A DNA stretch of 37,124 nt from Hydrocarboniphaga sp. (GTDB lineage Bacteria; Pseudomonadota; Gammaproteobacteria; Nevskiales; Nevskiaceae): contig JALRLM010000447.1 in NCBI GenBank assembly GCA_023254435.1, forward strand, positions 1 through 37,124, given 5' to 3'. This document shows positions 1 through 9,546 of the stretch, piece by piece. The notes under the pieces were generated by a model that worked only from the letters and a program-made list of their open reading frames with translations, did no database searches and had not been told where the DNA came from. Position 1 is the stretch's first letter. Each line of letters opens with the position of its first letter. The translations under genes were made by a program, and so were the position numbers.

Positions 1-1
1 C

Positions 2-2191
2 CTGCTGCGACACCTGCGCTTCGGCGCCGAGGTGCAGAGCGCGCATTACGACGAGCAGGGCCAGCTCTGGCGCGTGCAGCTGCGCAGCGGCGAGGAACTG
101 CGGTCGCGCATCCTGATCAGCGGCGTGGGCCAGCTGAGCCGGCCCGCGCTGCCCAATATTCCGGGCCTGCAGGATTTCGCCGGCCGCAGCTTTCACTCCG
201 CCGACTGGGACCCGCAGTACGCGCTCGAGGGCCAGCGCGTGGCGGTGATCGGCACCGGCGCCTCGGCGATCCAGTTCATTCCGGCCATCGCGCCGCGCGT
301 GGGCCTGCTCAAGGTGTTCCAGCGCTCGCCGGCCTGGATGATGAAGCGCGCCGACCGTGCCTACACCGGCATCGAGAAGCGCCTGTTCGCCGCCGTGCCG
401 CTGCTGGCGCGCCTGCACCGGCTGCAGATCTATCTGCGCTACGAGATGCGCGCGCTGGCGTTCACGCGCTTCTCCTCACTCATGAAGATCGCGGTGGAAT
501 GGCCGTTCCAGCGCATGCTCAAGCAGCAGGTGCACGATCCTGAGCTGCGCGCGCGGCTGGTGCCCGACTATCCCATCGGCTGCAAGCGCATCCTGCTCAG
601 CGACGACTACCTGGGCACGATGAATCGCGCCAACGTCGAGCTCGTCACCGACGGCATCCGCCGCGTCACCGCCCAGGGCATCGAAACCATCGACGGTCGC
701 GTGCACGAGGTCGATGCCATCGTCTACGGCACCGGCTTCGCCGCCACCGAATTCCTCGCGCCGATGAGCATCACCGGCCGCGACGGCATCGATCTGAATC
801 GCGCCTGGAAGAACGGCGCCATGGCCTACCTGGGCCTGACGGTTCCGGGCTTCCCCAACTTCTTCATGCTTTATGGGCCCAACACCAATCTTGGGCACAA
901 CTCCATCGTCTACATGCTCGAAAGCCAGATCGCGCACGTGATGCGCTGCCTGCGCCACATGAAGACGCTGCGCGTCAACACGATCGAAGTGCGCGGTAAC
1001 CGCTATACACGCTACAACGCACAGGTACAGCGCCGGCTCGGCGGCACGGTGTGGAACGGCTGCAAGAGCTGGTACGTGGACGCCAATGGCCATAACAGCA
1101 CCAACTGGCCGGGCTTTACATACTCGTATCGCTGGATGGCGCATCACGCCAGCCTGAGCGCCTATCACTGCAGCAACGTCGACGCCGATGCCACAGGCTA
1201 TCGCCATGTCACCATCGCCGAACCGCGCGAGCTGCTCGAGCGCGCCAGCGCGCAACTGATGCGGCTGGTACTGCGCTTCGGCTTTCGCCCCTTCATCGGA
1301 CCGCCGTTTCCGGTGTTCTTCCAACGTCGCGTCGTCGACGTGTTCGCCTTGCTGATGCCGGCACGCTTCGGTGCCCACGTGCAGCGCGAGCGCATCGCGG
1401 GCCGGCGTGTGGACATCGTGCGGGCACCCCGGTCATCGTCATCGGCGGATACGTCGTCGGCCGCGATTCTCTACCTGCACGGCGGCGCCTTCTGCCTGGG
1501 CGGGCCGCGCACTCATCGCAGCATCTCGAGCCGCCTCGCGCTCGACTCGGGCCTGCCGGTCTGGCTGCCCGACTATCGCCTGGCGCCCGAGCATCCCTAC
1601 CCCGCCGCCGTCGACGATGCGCTGGCCTGCCTGCACGAGATGAACCGGCGCGGCTACGCAACCGATCGCATCGTCATCGCCGGCGATTCCGCCGGCGGCG
1701 CGCTGGCGCTCGACCTGGCACTGCGTCTGCGCGAGCAAGGCCAGACAGCGGCCGGGCTCGCGCTGATCTCACCGGTGACCGACCCGCTGCTGCGCGGCGA
1801 CAGCCTGCGCACGCTCGCGCAGGACGACCCCATGATCCGCAACGGCTGGCTGCAGCAAGGCCTGGGCTGGTACGGCAAACCCAGCTCGCACTCGGTGCTC
1901 GATGCCGACCTGCGTGGATTGCCGCCGATATTGATCCAGGTCGGCGAGCAGGAGATTCTGCTGTCCGACTCCACGCGCCTGGCCGAGCACGCCGCGAGCC
2001 AGGGCGTGGCGGTGACGCTGGAGCGCCACGAAGCACGCTGGCACGTGTTTCACCTGCAGTCGTTCTTTCTGCGATCGGGCGACGCGGCGCTGGCGACGAT
2101 GGCCGACTTCTGCCGGCACCGGGCGCTCGCCGACGAAGCCGTGCCGCATCGCGCCCCGCCCGGCGCGACGGCGCTGCAGGCCAACAGCTAG
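2..2191 (+). CDS. Partial (5' end outside window) Baeyer-Villiger-type flavin monooxygenase fused to a C-terminal HSL-family alpha/beta-hydrolase (esterase)
   Basis: Frame open from base 2. BVMO fingerprint FAGRSFHSADWD (FxGxxxHxxxWD) and second dinucleotide motif VIGTGASA; C-terminal half has HGGAF, GDSAGG and late D/H residues of an HSL esterase. Confidence 0.88.
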   Translation: MLRHLRFGAEVQSAHYDEQGQLWRVQLRSGEELRSRILISGVGQLSRPALPNIPGLQDFAGRSFHSADWDPQYALEGQRVAVIGTGASAIQFIPAIAPRVGLLKVFQRSPAWMMKRADRAYTGIEKRLFAAVPLLARLHRLQIYLRYEMRALAFTRFSSLMKIAVEWPFQRMLKQQVHDPELRARLVPDYPIGCKRILLSDDYLGTMNRANVELVTDGIRRVTAQGIETIDGRVHEVDAIVYGTGFAATEFLAPMSITGRDGIDLNRAWKNGAMAYLGLTVPGFPNFFMLYGPNTNLGHNSIVYMLESQIAHVMRCLRHMKTLRVNTIEVRGNRYTRYNAQVQRRLGGTVWNGCKSWYVDANGHNSTNWPGFTYSYRWMAHHASLSAYHCSNVDADATGYRHVTIAEPRELLERASAQLMRLVLRFGFRPFIGPPFPVFFQRRVVDVFALLMPARFGAHVQRERIAGRRVDIVRAPRSSSSADTSSAAILYLHGGAFCLGGPRTHRSISSRLALDSGLPVWLPDYRLAPEHPYPAAVDDALACLHEMNRRGYATDRIVIAGDSAGGALALDLALRLREQGQTAAGLALISPVTDPLLRGDSLRTLAQDDPMIRNGWLQQGLGWYGKPSSHSVLDADLRGLPPILIQVGEQEILLSDSTRLAEHAASQGVAVTLERHEARWHVFHLQSFFLRSGDAALATMADFCRHRALADEAVPHRAPPGATALQANS

Positions 2192-2196
2192 GCCAC

Positions 2197-2230
2197 AAAA
2201 AACGCGGGCGCCTGTACAAGGCCGCCCGCG
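2197..2230 (-). terminator. Rho-independent terminator downstream of bacterioferritin
   Basis: Stem CGCGGGCG/CGCCCGCG (2203-2210 / 2223-2230), followed on the minus strand by a T6 tract (aaaaaa at 2197-2202). Confidence 0.7.
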
Positions 2231-2266
2231 CTCCGGAGCGCCCGCCGTGGCGGACGACTCGACCAC

Positions 2267-2749
2267 TCAGCCGATGTGAGCCTTGAGCTGCACGTAGTTC
2301 TGCAGGCCCATGCTCTTGATCAGGCCCAGCTGCTGTTCGAGCCAGTGCGCATGATCTTCTTCGGTGTCCTTGAGCTGCGGCAGCAGCAGGTCGCGGGTCA
2401 CGAAGTCGCGCTCGCTCTCGCACAGGGCGATGGCGTCCTGCAGGTTCTGGCGCACCTCGTACTCGGTGTCGAGGTCCTTCTGCAGCATTTCCTCGACGGT
2501 CTTGCCCGAGGTGAACGGCAGCGGGCGCATGTCCGGCTCGCCGTCCAGGAACAGGATGCGGCGCACCAGCACGTCGGCGTGCGCGGTTTCTTCCTGCATT
2601 TCGTGATCGAGGCGCTCGTAGAGCTTGTGCAGGCCCAGATCGGCATAGCGGCGCGAGTGGATGAAGTACTGGTCGCGCGCCATCAGCTCTCCACGCAGGA
2701 GCTTTTCGAGACACGCCACCACCGCCGCCGAACCTTGCATGACATCCAT
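2267..2749 (-). CDS. bfr: Bacterioferritin
   Basis: 160 aa, ferritin-like; LLRGELMARDQYFIHSRRYADLGLHKLYERLDHEMQEETAHAD is typical of Bfr. Confidence 0.93.
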   Translation of the reverse strand: MDVMQGSAAVVACLEKLLRGELMARDQYFIHSRRYADLGLHKLYERLDHEMQEETAHADVLVRRILFLDGEPDMRPLPFTSGKTVEEMLQKDLDTEYEVRQNLQDAIALCESERDFVTRDLLLPQLKDTEEDHAHWLEQQLGLIKSMGLQNYVQLKAHIG

Positions 2750-2874
2750 CCACTCAGAAAATGTGTGCGCAGTATGCCGCCCCGAAATTTTTCATGACGA
2801 AACGTCAAACGTAGCGATAAGTGTTCGCAACGGGCGTCGGACCCGGCACCGCTCGCAACGCGGGCCCGGCGGGC

Positions 2875-3804
2875 TTAGGCCTGCGCCAGCGCGTAGTCGA
2901 TGGCCGCGCACACCGCCGTCACCTGCGCCACGATGCACTGCTCGGGCGTAGCCGAGGGGCTGTCCGGATAGACCTCGGTGGTGGTCCTGTAGCGCGCATC
3001 GGTGATGCCCGCGCACAGGCCCAGCGGCTGCAGCGCGTATTCGATGACGCCGGGCGCCACCACGCGCGAGCCGATGATCTCGCCATTGCGATCCGCCGGT
3101 GCGATATGCGTGACCTGCGCCACCGCCGCGATGACGGCCTGCTGGAACGCGGTCTGCGGATGTTCGCTGTCGTCGACCAGATAGAAACCGTCGGGAATCT
3201 CGCCGGGTTCGTAGGGCTTGCCGTCGCGCGCGGCCAGCGCCGGGCGGAATTCGGATTCGTCGGTGTCGGTGGTCTCGTGCAGATCGACATGCAGCAGGAC
3301 GCGATCGCGCAGCGGGGCGATCAGCGCGAGCAGGGCCGCCGACTCCTGCGCCGGACTGTCGGCATGAAACGAGCGGTTGGGATCGACCGCATGCGGATTC
3401 CAGCGCTGGATCACCTCGTAAGCCCAGGGGCTCACGCAAGGCGCGACGAGCAGGTTTGCGCGAGCGGCGTAATGCTCGGCATGACGTTCGACGAAACGCA
3501 GCGCGCCGTGCACGCCGCTGGTTTCGTAGCCATGCACGCCGCCGGTCACGAGCACCACGGGCAGGTCGTCGCGCCAGCCGCGGCTCCTGATCGCCAGCAG
3601 CGGAAAGCGCTGCGGATCGTGGTCGAGACGACCGTATTCGATCACGTCGAAGCGTGCGCGCAAGGCCTCGACGGCGCGCAGCACATCGGTCTCGTAGAGA
3701 CGCTGGCGCGTCTGCCGGGCGCGCCAGGCCAGGACCTCGGCCGCGCCCCAAGGCTGGCCGGGCGTGCCGATGGGATAGGGGTCGGTCGATGCGGCTGTCG
3801 GCAT
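2875..3804 (-). CDS. M14-family metallocarboxypeptidase / succinylglutamate desuccinylase-like protein
   Basis: 309 aa; VTGGVHGYETSG (HxxE-type zinc motif), DPNRSFH and LHVDLHE motifs of the M14 superfamily. Confidence 0.75.
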   Translation of the reverse strand: MPTAASTDPYPIGTPGQPWGAAEVLAWRARQTRQRLYETDVLRAVEALRARFDVIEYGRLDHDPQRFPLLAIRSRGWRDDLPVVLVTGGVHGYETSGVHGALRFVERHAEHYAARANLLVAPCVSPWAYEVIQRWNPHAVDPNRSFHADSPAQESAALLALIAPLRDRVLLHVDLHETTDTDESEFRPALAARDGKPYEPGEIPDGFYLVDDSEHPQTAFQQAVIAAVAQVTHIAPADRNGEIIGSRVVAPGVIEYALQPLGLCAGITDARYRTTTEVYPDSPSATPEQCIVAQVTAVCAAIDYALAQA

Positions 3805-3882
3805 GGTCTGCGGTCCGTGTTTCGGTGGGTCCGGCGGCGCCGGGCCTGCGTGGCAGCATGGTACGCCGCCTGGCGCGGCGCA

Positions 3883-4158
3883 TCAGGCGGCGTCGGGGCT
3901 TACACGGAACTCGCCGGCATAGCGGAACAACATCAGGCGATAAGGCCATGCCGACACCCAGTCCAGCCCCAGGCCGAGCCAGGCGAAGTGGACCAGCTGC
4001 AGCCCTCCCAGGGTCAGCAACAGCAGCAAACCCGGGTCACGCGACTGGCGCTGATCGCGATACGACTCGCCTGCGAAATGCGTCAGCGCCAGCAGCAGGG
4101 CGCTGAAGATCGAGAATCCACAGAGCAGGACGGCGAGGTCGATCATGGTGAAAGGCAA
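3883..4158 (-). pseudogene. Small membrane protein; possibly the truncated N-terminal membrane domain of an AraC-type regulator
   Basis: 91 aa with two hydrophobic segments; FSIFSALLLALTHFA..YRDQRQSR..LLLLLTLGGLQLVHFAWL..WVSAWPYRLMLF resembles from memory the N-terminal TM region of AraC regulators, then ends abruptly. Confidence 0.35.
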
Positions 4159-4270
4159 AGGGTTTCATCTGCAGCAGCTGACGCCCACTATAGGGCGCAG
4201 GCCACGCAGGATGCGCATGGCCGCGCGAAGAGCGCCACGAACCTTATCCTCGAATCCACTCCTGGACGAC

Positions 4271-5086
4271 ATGAACGCCCACGATGAAAACGGTCCCGTT
4301 GCGGCGCTGCCTTCGGCCGTGGTCGGCCGGATTCGCGAGCGCCTGCGCACGCTCGAGCAGGCGCATGGCGTCCACGTCCTGCATGCCATCGAGTCGGGTT
4401 CGCGCGCCTGGGGCTTCGAAAGCCCGGACTCCGATTTCGACGCCCGGTTTCTCTACGTGCACGCGCCGGACTGGTACTTCTCGGTCTTCGAGCAGCGCGA
4501 CGTCATCGAAACGCCCATCGAGGACGAAGGCGGCGTGGTGTTCGACGTCAACGGCTGGGATCTGCGCAAGGCGCTGCGCCTGCTGGCCAAGAGCAATCCG
4601 GTGCTGATCGAATGGCTGCAGTCGCCCATCGTCTATGCGAGCGCGCCGGATTTCGCCGGCGAGATGCTGGCGCTGGCACGGCGCTTTCATTCGCCCAAGG
4701 CCTCGCACTATCACTACTTTCACATGGCGAGGAAGAACTTTCGCGAGCACCTGCTCGGCGATCGCATCCGGCTCAAGAAATACTTCTACGTGATTCGCCC
4801 GGTGCTGGCCTGCCTGTGGATCGAGCAGGGCAAGGGCCTGCCGCCGATGACCTTGCACGAGCTGCTGGCCGGCGTGCTGCCGCAGGGGCCGGTTCGTGCA
4901 GCCATTCTGCAACTGCGCGACCGCAAGATGCGGGAGCCGGAGTTTGGCGAAGGCGCGCCCGTCGCCGCGGTTCAGGATTTTCTGGCCGGGCAAATCGATC
5001 GCCTGTCGCTCGTCGCGACGCCGGAAGCGCCGCTCACGTCGGGCGCGCCCCTGGACGACTTCCTGCGTCGATGGTCACGTCGCTGA
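4271..5086 (+). CDS. Nucleotidyltransferase-superfamily protein (RlaP/PF10127-like)
   Basis: GSRAWGFESPDSDFDARFLYV matches the GS..(W/R)G..S..SD.D pol-beta nucleotidyltransferase core. Start chosen at ATG 4271 (MNAHDENGP), inside the longer listed ORF. Confidence 0.78.
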   Translation: MNAHDENGPVAALPSAVVGRIRERLRTLEQAHGVHVLHAIESGSRAWGFESPDSDFDARFLYVHAPDWYFSVFEQRDVIETPIEDEGGVVFDVNGWDLRKALRLLAKSNPVLIEWLQSPIVYASAPDFAGEMLALARRFHSPKASHYHYFHMARKNFREHLLGDRIRLKKYFYVIRPVLACLWIEQGKGLPPMTLHELLAGVLPQGPVRAAILQLRDRKMREPEFGEGAPVAAVQDFLAGQIDRLSLVATPEAPLTSGAPLDDFLRRWSRR

Positions 5087-5108
5087 TCCATGCGGCCTCG
5101 TGGGCCCG

Positions 5109-6035
5109 CTAGCCGCGCACGCCCAGCCATTTCAAGGCGGCGCCCAAGGCCTTTTGCAGCGCGCCGAGCGGTGCGACGACGAACGAGTCCATGACGATCT
5201 CCTGGGCCCGATCGCCGGCCGCGCGCAAACGATCGTCGAGTTGCCGCAGGGTTTCGACGGGCATCACCAGGCTGGCCTCGCCGGGCTGATGGCGGCTGCC
5301 GACGTCGAACAGCCGGCCATCGCGCGATATCTCGATATGGCTGCCGAGGACCGCCGAAACCGTATGCGTCTCCGAAAACGCCGCGAGACGGCCGATGCTG
5401 GCGCGATAGGCGTTCCAGTCCTTGACCAGCACGCGCCCCGGGTAAAGCGTGTCGCCCGTCAGCAGCCAGCCGCTGCGCCCGTCGTAGACGGCAATGCCCT
5501 GCTCGTGATGCCCCGGAGCGGGAATGATGTCGAGCCTGCGCTGGCCCAGGTCCAGCGTGGCCAAGCCTTCGGGCCACTGCGTGAGACCGAATTGCGTCCG
5601 TACGGCCTGCAGATCGGGCTCGATCAGACTCACGCCGGGCTGCCCGCGAAACTGCGCATCCGCCGCGATGTGATCGCCGTGCCCGTGCGAATGCGCCACC
5701 AGCACCCTGCGAATCGAGCGATCGTGACGCGCAATGAGCGCCTGCACCGTATCGTAGAGCGGAAAGCGCTCGCGCTCCACCGTTGCACCCGTGTCCTGCA
5801 CGAACACCGTGTGCTGCCCGAACAGCACGTACACGAACGGCGCCTCGAAATGGACGCACTTGTTCTGGCGCAGGATGTAGCTGTCGCGATCGAACTCGAA
5901 CACCTCGATCGCGGGACCGCGATCGTCGGCGCAATCGGCGGAACCATGACGCCATACATGATCCGCGACATCGCCAGCCATGCTCGCCTGCGCGAGCAAC
6001 AAGCCCCCAACGAGCACCGCACTGTGTCCGCTCAT
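5109..6035 (-). CDS. Metallo-beta-lactamase-fold hydrolase with signal peptide
   Basis: AHSHGHGDH (HxHxDH), TGDTLYPG, LGSHIE; N-terminus MSGHSAVLVGGLLLAQASMAGDV looks like a signal peptide. Confidence 0.85.
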   Translation of the reverse strand: MSGHSAVLVGGLLLAQASMAGDVADHVWRHGSADCADDRGPAIEVFEFDRDSYILRQNKCVHFEAPFVYVLFGQHTVFVQDTGATVERERFPLYDTVQALIARHDRSIRRVLVAHSHGHGDHIAADAQFRGQPGVSLIEPDLQAVRTQFGLTQWPEGLATLDLGQRRLDIIPAPGHHEQGIAVYDGRSGWLLTGDTLYPGRVLVKDWNAYRASIGRLAAFSETHTVSAVLGSHIEISRDGRLFDVGSRHQPGEASLVMPVETLRQLDDRLRAAGDRAQEIVMDSFVVAPLGALQKALGAALKWLGVRG

Positions 6036-6120
6036 TTTGCTGTCTCGCTCGCATTCTTCGTGGGGCAAAGCCAGTCAGGCCTTGCACATGCGGAACTCGA
6101 TGCAAACTCCGAACCCATAG

Positions 6121-6369
6121 GATGGTTGGTCACGTGCGGACAAGCTTTTCGATGCGATCGAGGGCGCCATCGACAAGCTCAGCGATTTTCCTGAGCGCGG
6201 AGAGCACCCGCCCGAGGCGAGCTCACTTGGAATCAAGCAGTTTCGGCAGGCCCACCACAAGCCCTACTGGATGATCTCCCAAGTGAGTCTGAACGCCGTC
6301 GTGGTGTTGCTCGTCGCGCAAGGCTGACGGGACATGCAAACGCTGCTTCAGCAAAGGCCACTGCCCTGA
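6121..6369 (+). pseudogene. Relic of a ParE/RelE-family toxin (N-terminus missing, internal stop)
   Basis: Frame-1 translation ADKLFDAIEGAIDKLSDFPERGEHPPEASSLGIKQFRQAHHKPYWMISQVSLNAVVVLLVAQG*RDMQTLLQQRPLP*. Upstream in-frame stop at 6118-6120; TGA at 6325-6327 sits where family members usually have Arg (G-R-R-D-M-Q). Confidence 0.72.
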
Positions 6370-6493
6370 TTCAGACCGATTTGTCGGATCGTCAAGATGC
6401 GCCGATTGAGCAGGGACCTCGGTCCCCACTCCATCGGGATGCGCGACGAAGTGGATCGAACCGGCCAGCGGCAGAGTATCTTGGGCAATGTCC

Positions 6494-7558
6494 CTAGACA
6501 GACTTCGCCAGCAGCCCGCGATCCTTGGCCAGGGTCATGGCCGTGTCTTCGATCATGTCTTCCTGGCCGCCGATCATCTTTTTTCGGCCGAGTTCGACGA
6601 GGATGTCGCGCGCCGGCACGCCGTACTTGGCCGCTGCGCGATTCGCGTGCAGCAGGAACGTGGAGTACACGCCCGCGAAGCCCAGCGTCAGCGACGCACG
6701 ATCCACACGGACGATGTGCTCCATCATCGGGAAGATCAGGTCTTCGGTGAGGTCGGTCAGCTTGAACAGGTCGCAACCAGTCTCGATGCCCATGCGATCG
6801 CAGACGGCGACAAAGACTTCGAGCGGCGTGTTGCCGGCTCCGGCGCCCAGACCGCCCACCGAAGCATCGATGCGCGAGGCCCCCGCTTCGACGGCGGCGA
6901 TGGAATTGGCCACGCCCATGCCCAGATTGTGGTGGCCGTGGAAGCCGATCTCAGTCTCGGGCTTTAGCACTTCGCGCAGCGCGCTCACGCGCGCCTTGAC
7001 GTCGGCCGGCAACATGTAACCGGCCGAGTCGGTGATGTAGACGGTCTGTGCGCCGTAGCTCTCCATGAGCCTGGCCTGTTGCGCCAGACCCGCGGCATCG
7101 TTGAGATGCGCCATCATCAGAAAGCCGGTGGTATCCAGGCCGAGTTTGCGCGCGTAGGCGATGTGCTGCGGCGAGGTATCGGCCTCGGTGCAGTGCGTGG
7201 CCACGTGCACGCTGCGCACGCCGTGATCGTAGGCTTCCTGCAACTCCTTCATGGTGCCCAGACCCGGGATCAACAACACCGAGACCTTGCTGCGCTTGAG
7301 CTTGGGAATGACGGCATCCCAGTACTCCACGTTGGAGTGCAGCGCAAAGCCGTGCTGCAGTGAATTGCCGCCCAGTCCGGCGCCATGCGAAACCTGGATC
7401 AGCGGCACGCCGGCATCATCGAGCGCCGTCGCCACGCTCACCATCTGCGCAGCCGGTATCTGCTCGCGCTTGGCGTGCATGCCATCGCGCAGGCTCATGT
7501 CGTGCACGATCACCTTGCGGCCCTTGAGCGAGTCCGCCTCATTCAACAGAGTACTCAT
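6494..7558 (-). CDS. dmpG: 4-hydroxy-2-oxovalerate aldolase
   Basis: [35 protein letters not shown] 7558 overlaps the upstream aldehyde dehydrogenase stop (ATGA). Confidence 0.93.
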   Translation of the reverse strand: MSTLLNEADSLKGRKVIVHDMSLRDGMHAKREQIPAAQMVSVATALDDAGVPLIQVSHGAGLGGNSLQHGFALHSNVEYWDAVIPKLKRSKVSVLLIPGLGTMKELQEAYDHGVRSVHVATHCTEADTSPQHIAYARKLGLDTTGFLMMAHLNDAAGLAQQARLMESYGAQTVYITDSAGYMLPADVKARVSALREVLKPETEIGFHGHHNLGMGVANSIAAVEAGASRIDASVGGLGAGAGNTPLEVFVAVCDRMGIETGCDLFKLTDLTEDLIFPMMEHIVRVDRASLTLGFAGVYSTFLLHANRAAAKYGVPARDILVELGRKKMIGGQEDMIEDTAMTLAKDRGLLAKSV

Positions 7559-8472
7559 CACGCAAGCTCCTTGATCGTCGAGTTCGTCTGCGCCGACAGC
7601 CACTGTTCGGCGAACAGCTCCGCGCTGCGCGTGGCAGCGGCGGTCATGATGTCGAGATTGCCGGCGTAGCGAGGCAGGTAATCGCCCAGCCCGGCCACTT
7701 CCATGAAGGTGGCCACGCGCTTGCCGTCGAACACAGGACCGTTGACAAGCCGGTAGCCCGGCACGTACTTCTGCACTTGCTCGATCATGGCCAGGATCGA
7801 CGCCGTGATCCGCGGCTGATCGGGTTCTTCATCGGTCAGGCAATAGATGGTATTGCGCATGATCATCGGCGGATCGGCCGGGTTGATGATCGCCAGCGCC
7901 TTGCCTTCGCGCGCGCCGCCAACCTTGCAGATCGCGTTGGAGGTGGTGTACGTGAACTCGTCGAGATTGGCGCGCGTACCGGGCCCGATCGAACGCGACG
8001 ACAGGCTGGCCACGATCTCCGCATAGCCCACGCCCTGCACGCGGCTCACGGCATTGACGATCGGAATCGTCGCCTGCCCCGCGCAGGAGATCATGTTGAC
8101 GTTCATCACGCGCTGCTCGGCCAGCCCGGCGAGATTCACCGGCGGCACACACAGCGGGCCAATCGCGGCCGGCGTGAGGTCGACCATGAGCACGCCCAGC
8201 TCATTGAGCTTGCGCGAGTTATCCGCATGTACGTAGGCCGAGGTGGCGTCGAAGGCGATCTGCACGCCGTCGGCCTTCACGTGCGGCAACAGGCCGTCGA
8301 CACCGTCGGCGGTGGTCTTCAGACCGAAGTCGCGCGCACGCGCCAGGCCCTCGGAAGTCGGATCGATGCCGACCATCCACACCGGTTCGAGCAGCGCGCT
8401 GCGGCGCAGCTTGTAGATCAGATCGGTGCCGATGTTGCCGGGCCCGATGATGGCGCACTTGATCTTGCTCAT
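7558..8472 (-). CDS. dmpF: Acetaldehyde dehydrogenase (acetylating)
   Basis: [38 protein letters not shown] active-site Cys context; start at 8472 rather than the extended ORF start. Confidence 0.93.
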   Translation of the reverse strand: MSKIKCAIIGPGNIGTDLIYKLRRSALLEPVWMVGIDPTSEGLARARDFGLKTTADGVDGLLPHVKADGVQIAFDATSAYVHADNSRKLNELGVLMVDLTPAAIGPLCVPPVNLAGLAEQRVMNVNMISCAGQATIPIVNAVSRVQGVGYAEIVASLSSRSIGPGTRANLDEFTYTTSNAICKVGGAREGKALAIINPADPPMIMRNTIYCLTDEEPDQPRITASILAMIEQVQKYVPGYRLVNGPVFDGKRVATFMEVAGLGDYLPRYAGNLDIMTAAATRSAELFAEQWLSAQTNSTIKELA

Positions 8473-8726
8473 GAGGCATCTCCTTCGCCGTTGGCGATGA
8501 CCGCGATCTTCTCCACCGGACTGACGGGGGAGCCGGCGGCCGCGCGATCGGCCGCGGTGACGCCGGCGATCGCGAAGTTTTCCGGCGGCAGATTGTGGAT
8601 AAGGATGCGCACCTGCTCGCGGCGCACGCCGAGCACCTCGACCACGGTGTCGGTGACGGTTGTGCACAGGCGGCGCTTCTGCTCGGTGGTGCGGCCTTCG
8701 AGCAGGTGGAATTCGATGATCGGCAT
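8469..8726 (-). CDS. dmpI: 4-oxalocrotonate (2-hydroxymuconate) tautomerase
   Basis: 85 aa, Pro-2 start [29 protein letters not shown] overlap with dmpF. Confidence 0.85.
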   Translation of the reverse strand: MPIIEFHLLEGRTTEQKRRLCTTVTDTVVEVLGVRREQVRILIHNLPPENFAIAGVTAADRAAAGSPVSPVEKIAVIANGEGDAS

Positions 8727-8757
8727 GAGTGACCTGTCGGATCGTGATGAGTGAAAA

Positions 8758-9546
8758 TCAGGCGAAGCGAAAGCTCACGCTGCCCATGTCCTGAAAGCGC
8801 GCGACGATGCTGTCGCCGCGGGCCACTGCAATGGCCTCGGTGATGCCGCCGGTCATGATGAAGCTGCCGGCCGGCAGCACTTCGTCACGATCGGCCAGGT
8901 GATCGAGCAGCATGAGAATGGCGTTGGCCGGATGGTTGACCACCGCGGCGCTCGCGCCGGTGGCCATGATCTCGCCGTTCTTTTCGATGACGACGCCGAC
9001 CGTGCGCAGATCGAGCTCGCGCGGATCACGCGGACGTCCGCCGGTGACATAGCGCGAGGACGAGCCGTTGTCGGCAGTCACGCTCACCAGGTCGAACTTG
9101 AACTTCTCGTAGCGCGAATCGATGACTTCGACGGCTGGAATCACATAGGCCGTCGCATCGATCACCTGATCGATCGTCAGGCCCTTGCCGGCGAGCGGCT
9201 TGTCGAGCACGAAGGCGATCTCGGCTTCCACGCGCGGATGCACGAGCTCGTCGATGGCGATGGCGCTGTTCTCGGGACGCGCCATGGCATTGCTCAGAAT
9301 GCCGAAGCTCGGCACGTTCACACCCATCTGCTGCATCTTGGCCTTGGACGTGAGCCCGGCCTTGAGCCCGACCATGCGTTCGCCGCGCGCCATCCAGCGC
9401 CGACGCAGCTCGTCCTGCACGCGGTAGGCATCCGCGATGCTCATCTGCGGATGTTCGTCGGTGAGCTTGGCTATCGTGTGCGCTTGGTCCTGCGCCTGCA
9501 GCACGCGCGTCGCCAGATCGAAGATGACCGCATCGGGCAGGCTCAT
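8758..9546 (-). CDS. dmpH: 2-oxo-3-hexenedioate (4-oxalocrotonate) decarboxylase
   Basis: FAH-superfamily VGLKAGLTSKAKMQQMGVNVPSFGILSNAM, HPRVEAEIAFVL; distinct from its neighbour hydratase. Confidence 0.9.
   Translation of the reverse strand: MSLPDAVIFDLATRVLQAQDQAHTIAKLTDEHPQMSIADAYRVQDELRRRWMARGERMVGLKAGLTSKAKMQQMGVNVPSFGILSNAMARPENSAIAIDELVHPRVEAEIAFVLDKPLAGKGLTIDQVIDATAYVIPAVEVIDSRYEKFKFDLVSVTADNGSSSRYVTGGRPRDPRELDLRTVGVVIEKNGEIMATGASAAVVNHPANAILMLLDHLADRDEVLPAGSFIMTGGITEAIAVARGDSIVARFQDMGSVSFRFA

Noticed and set aside
476-1378. Long minus-strand ORF antisense to the BVMO-esterase
   Set aside because: Overlaps a strongly supported CDS; low-complexity composition typical of GC-rich antisense frames.
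2821-4287. 488-aa plus-strand ORF
   Set aside because: Antisense to the M14 peptidase-like gene; no recognisable motif, His/Arg/Gln-rich shadow ORF.
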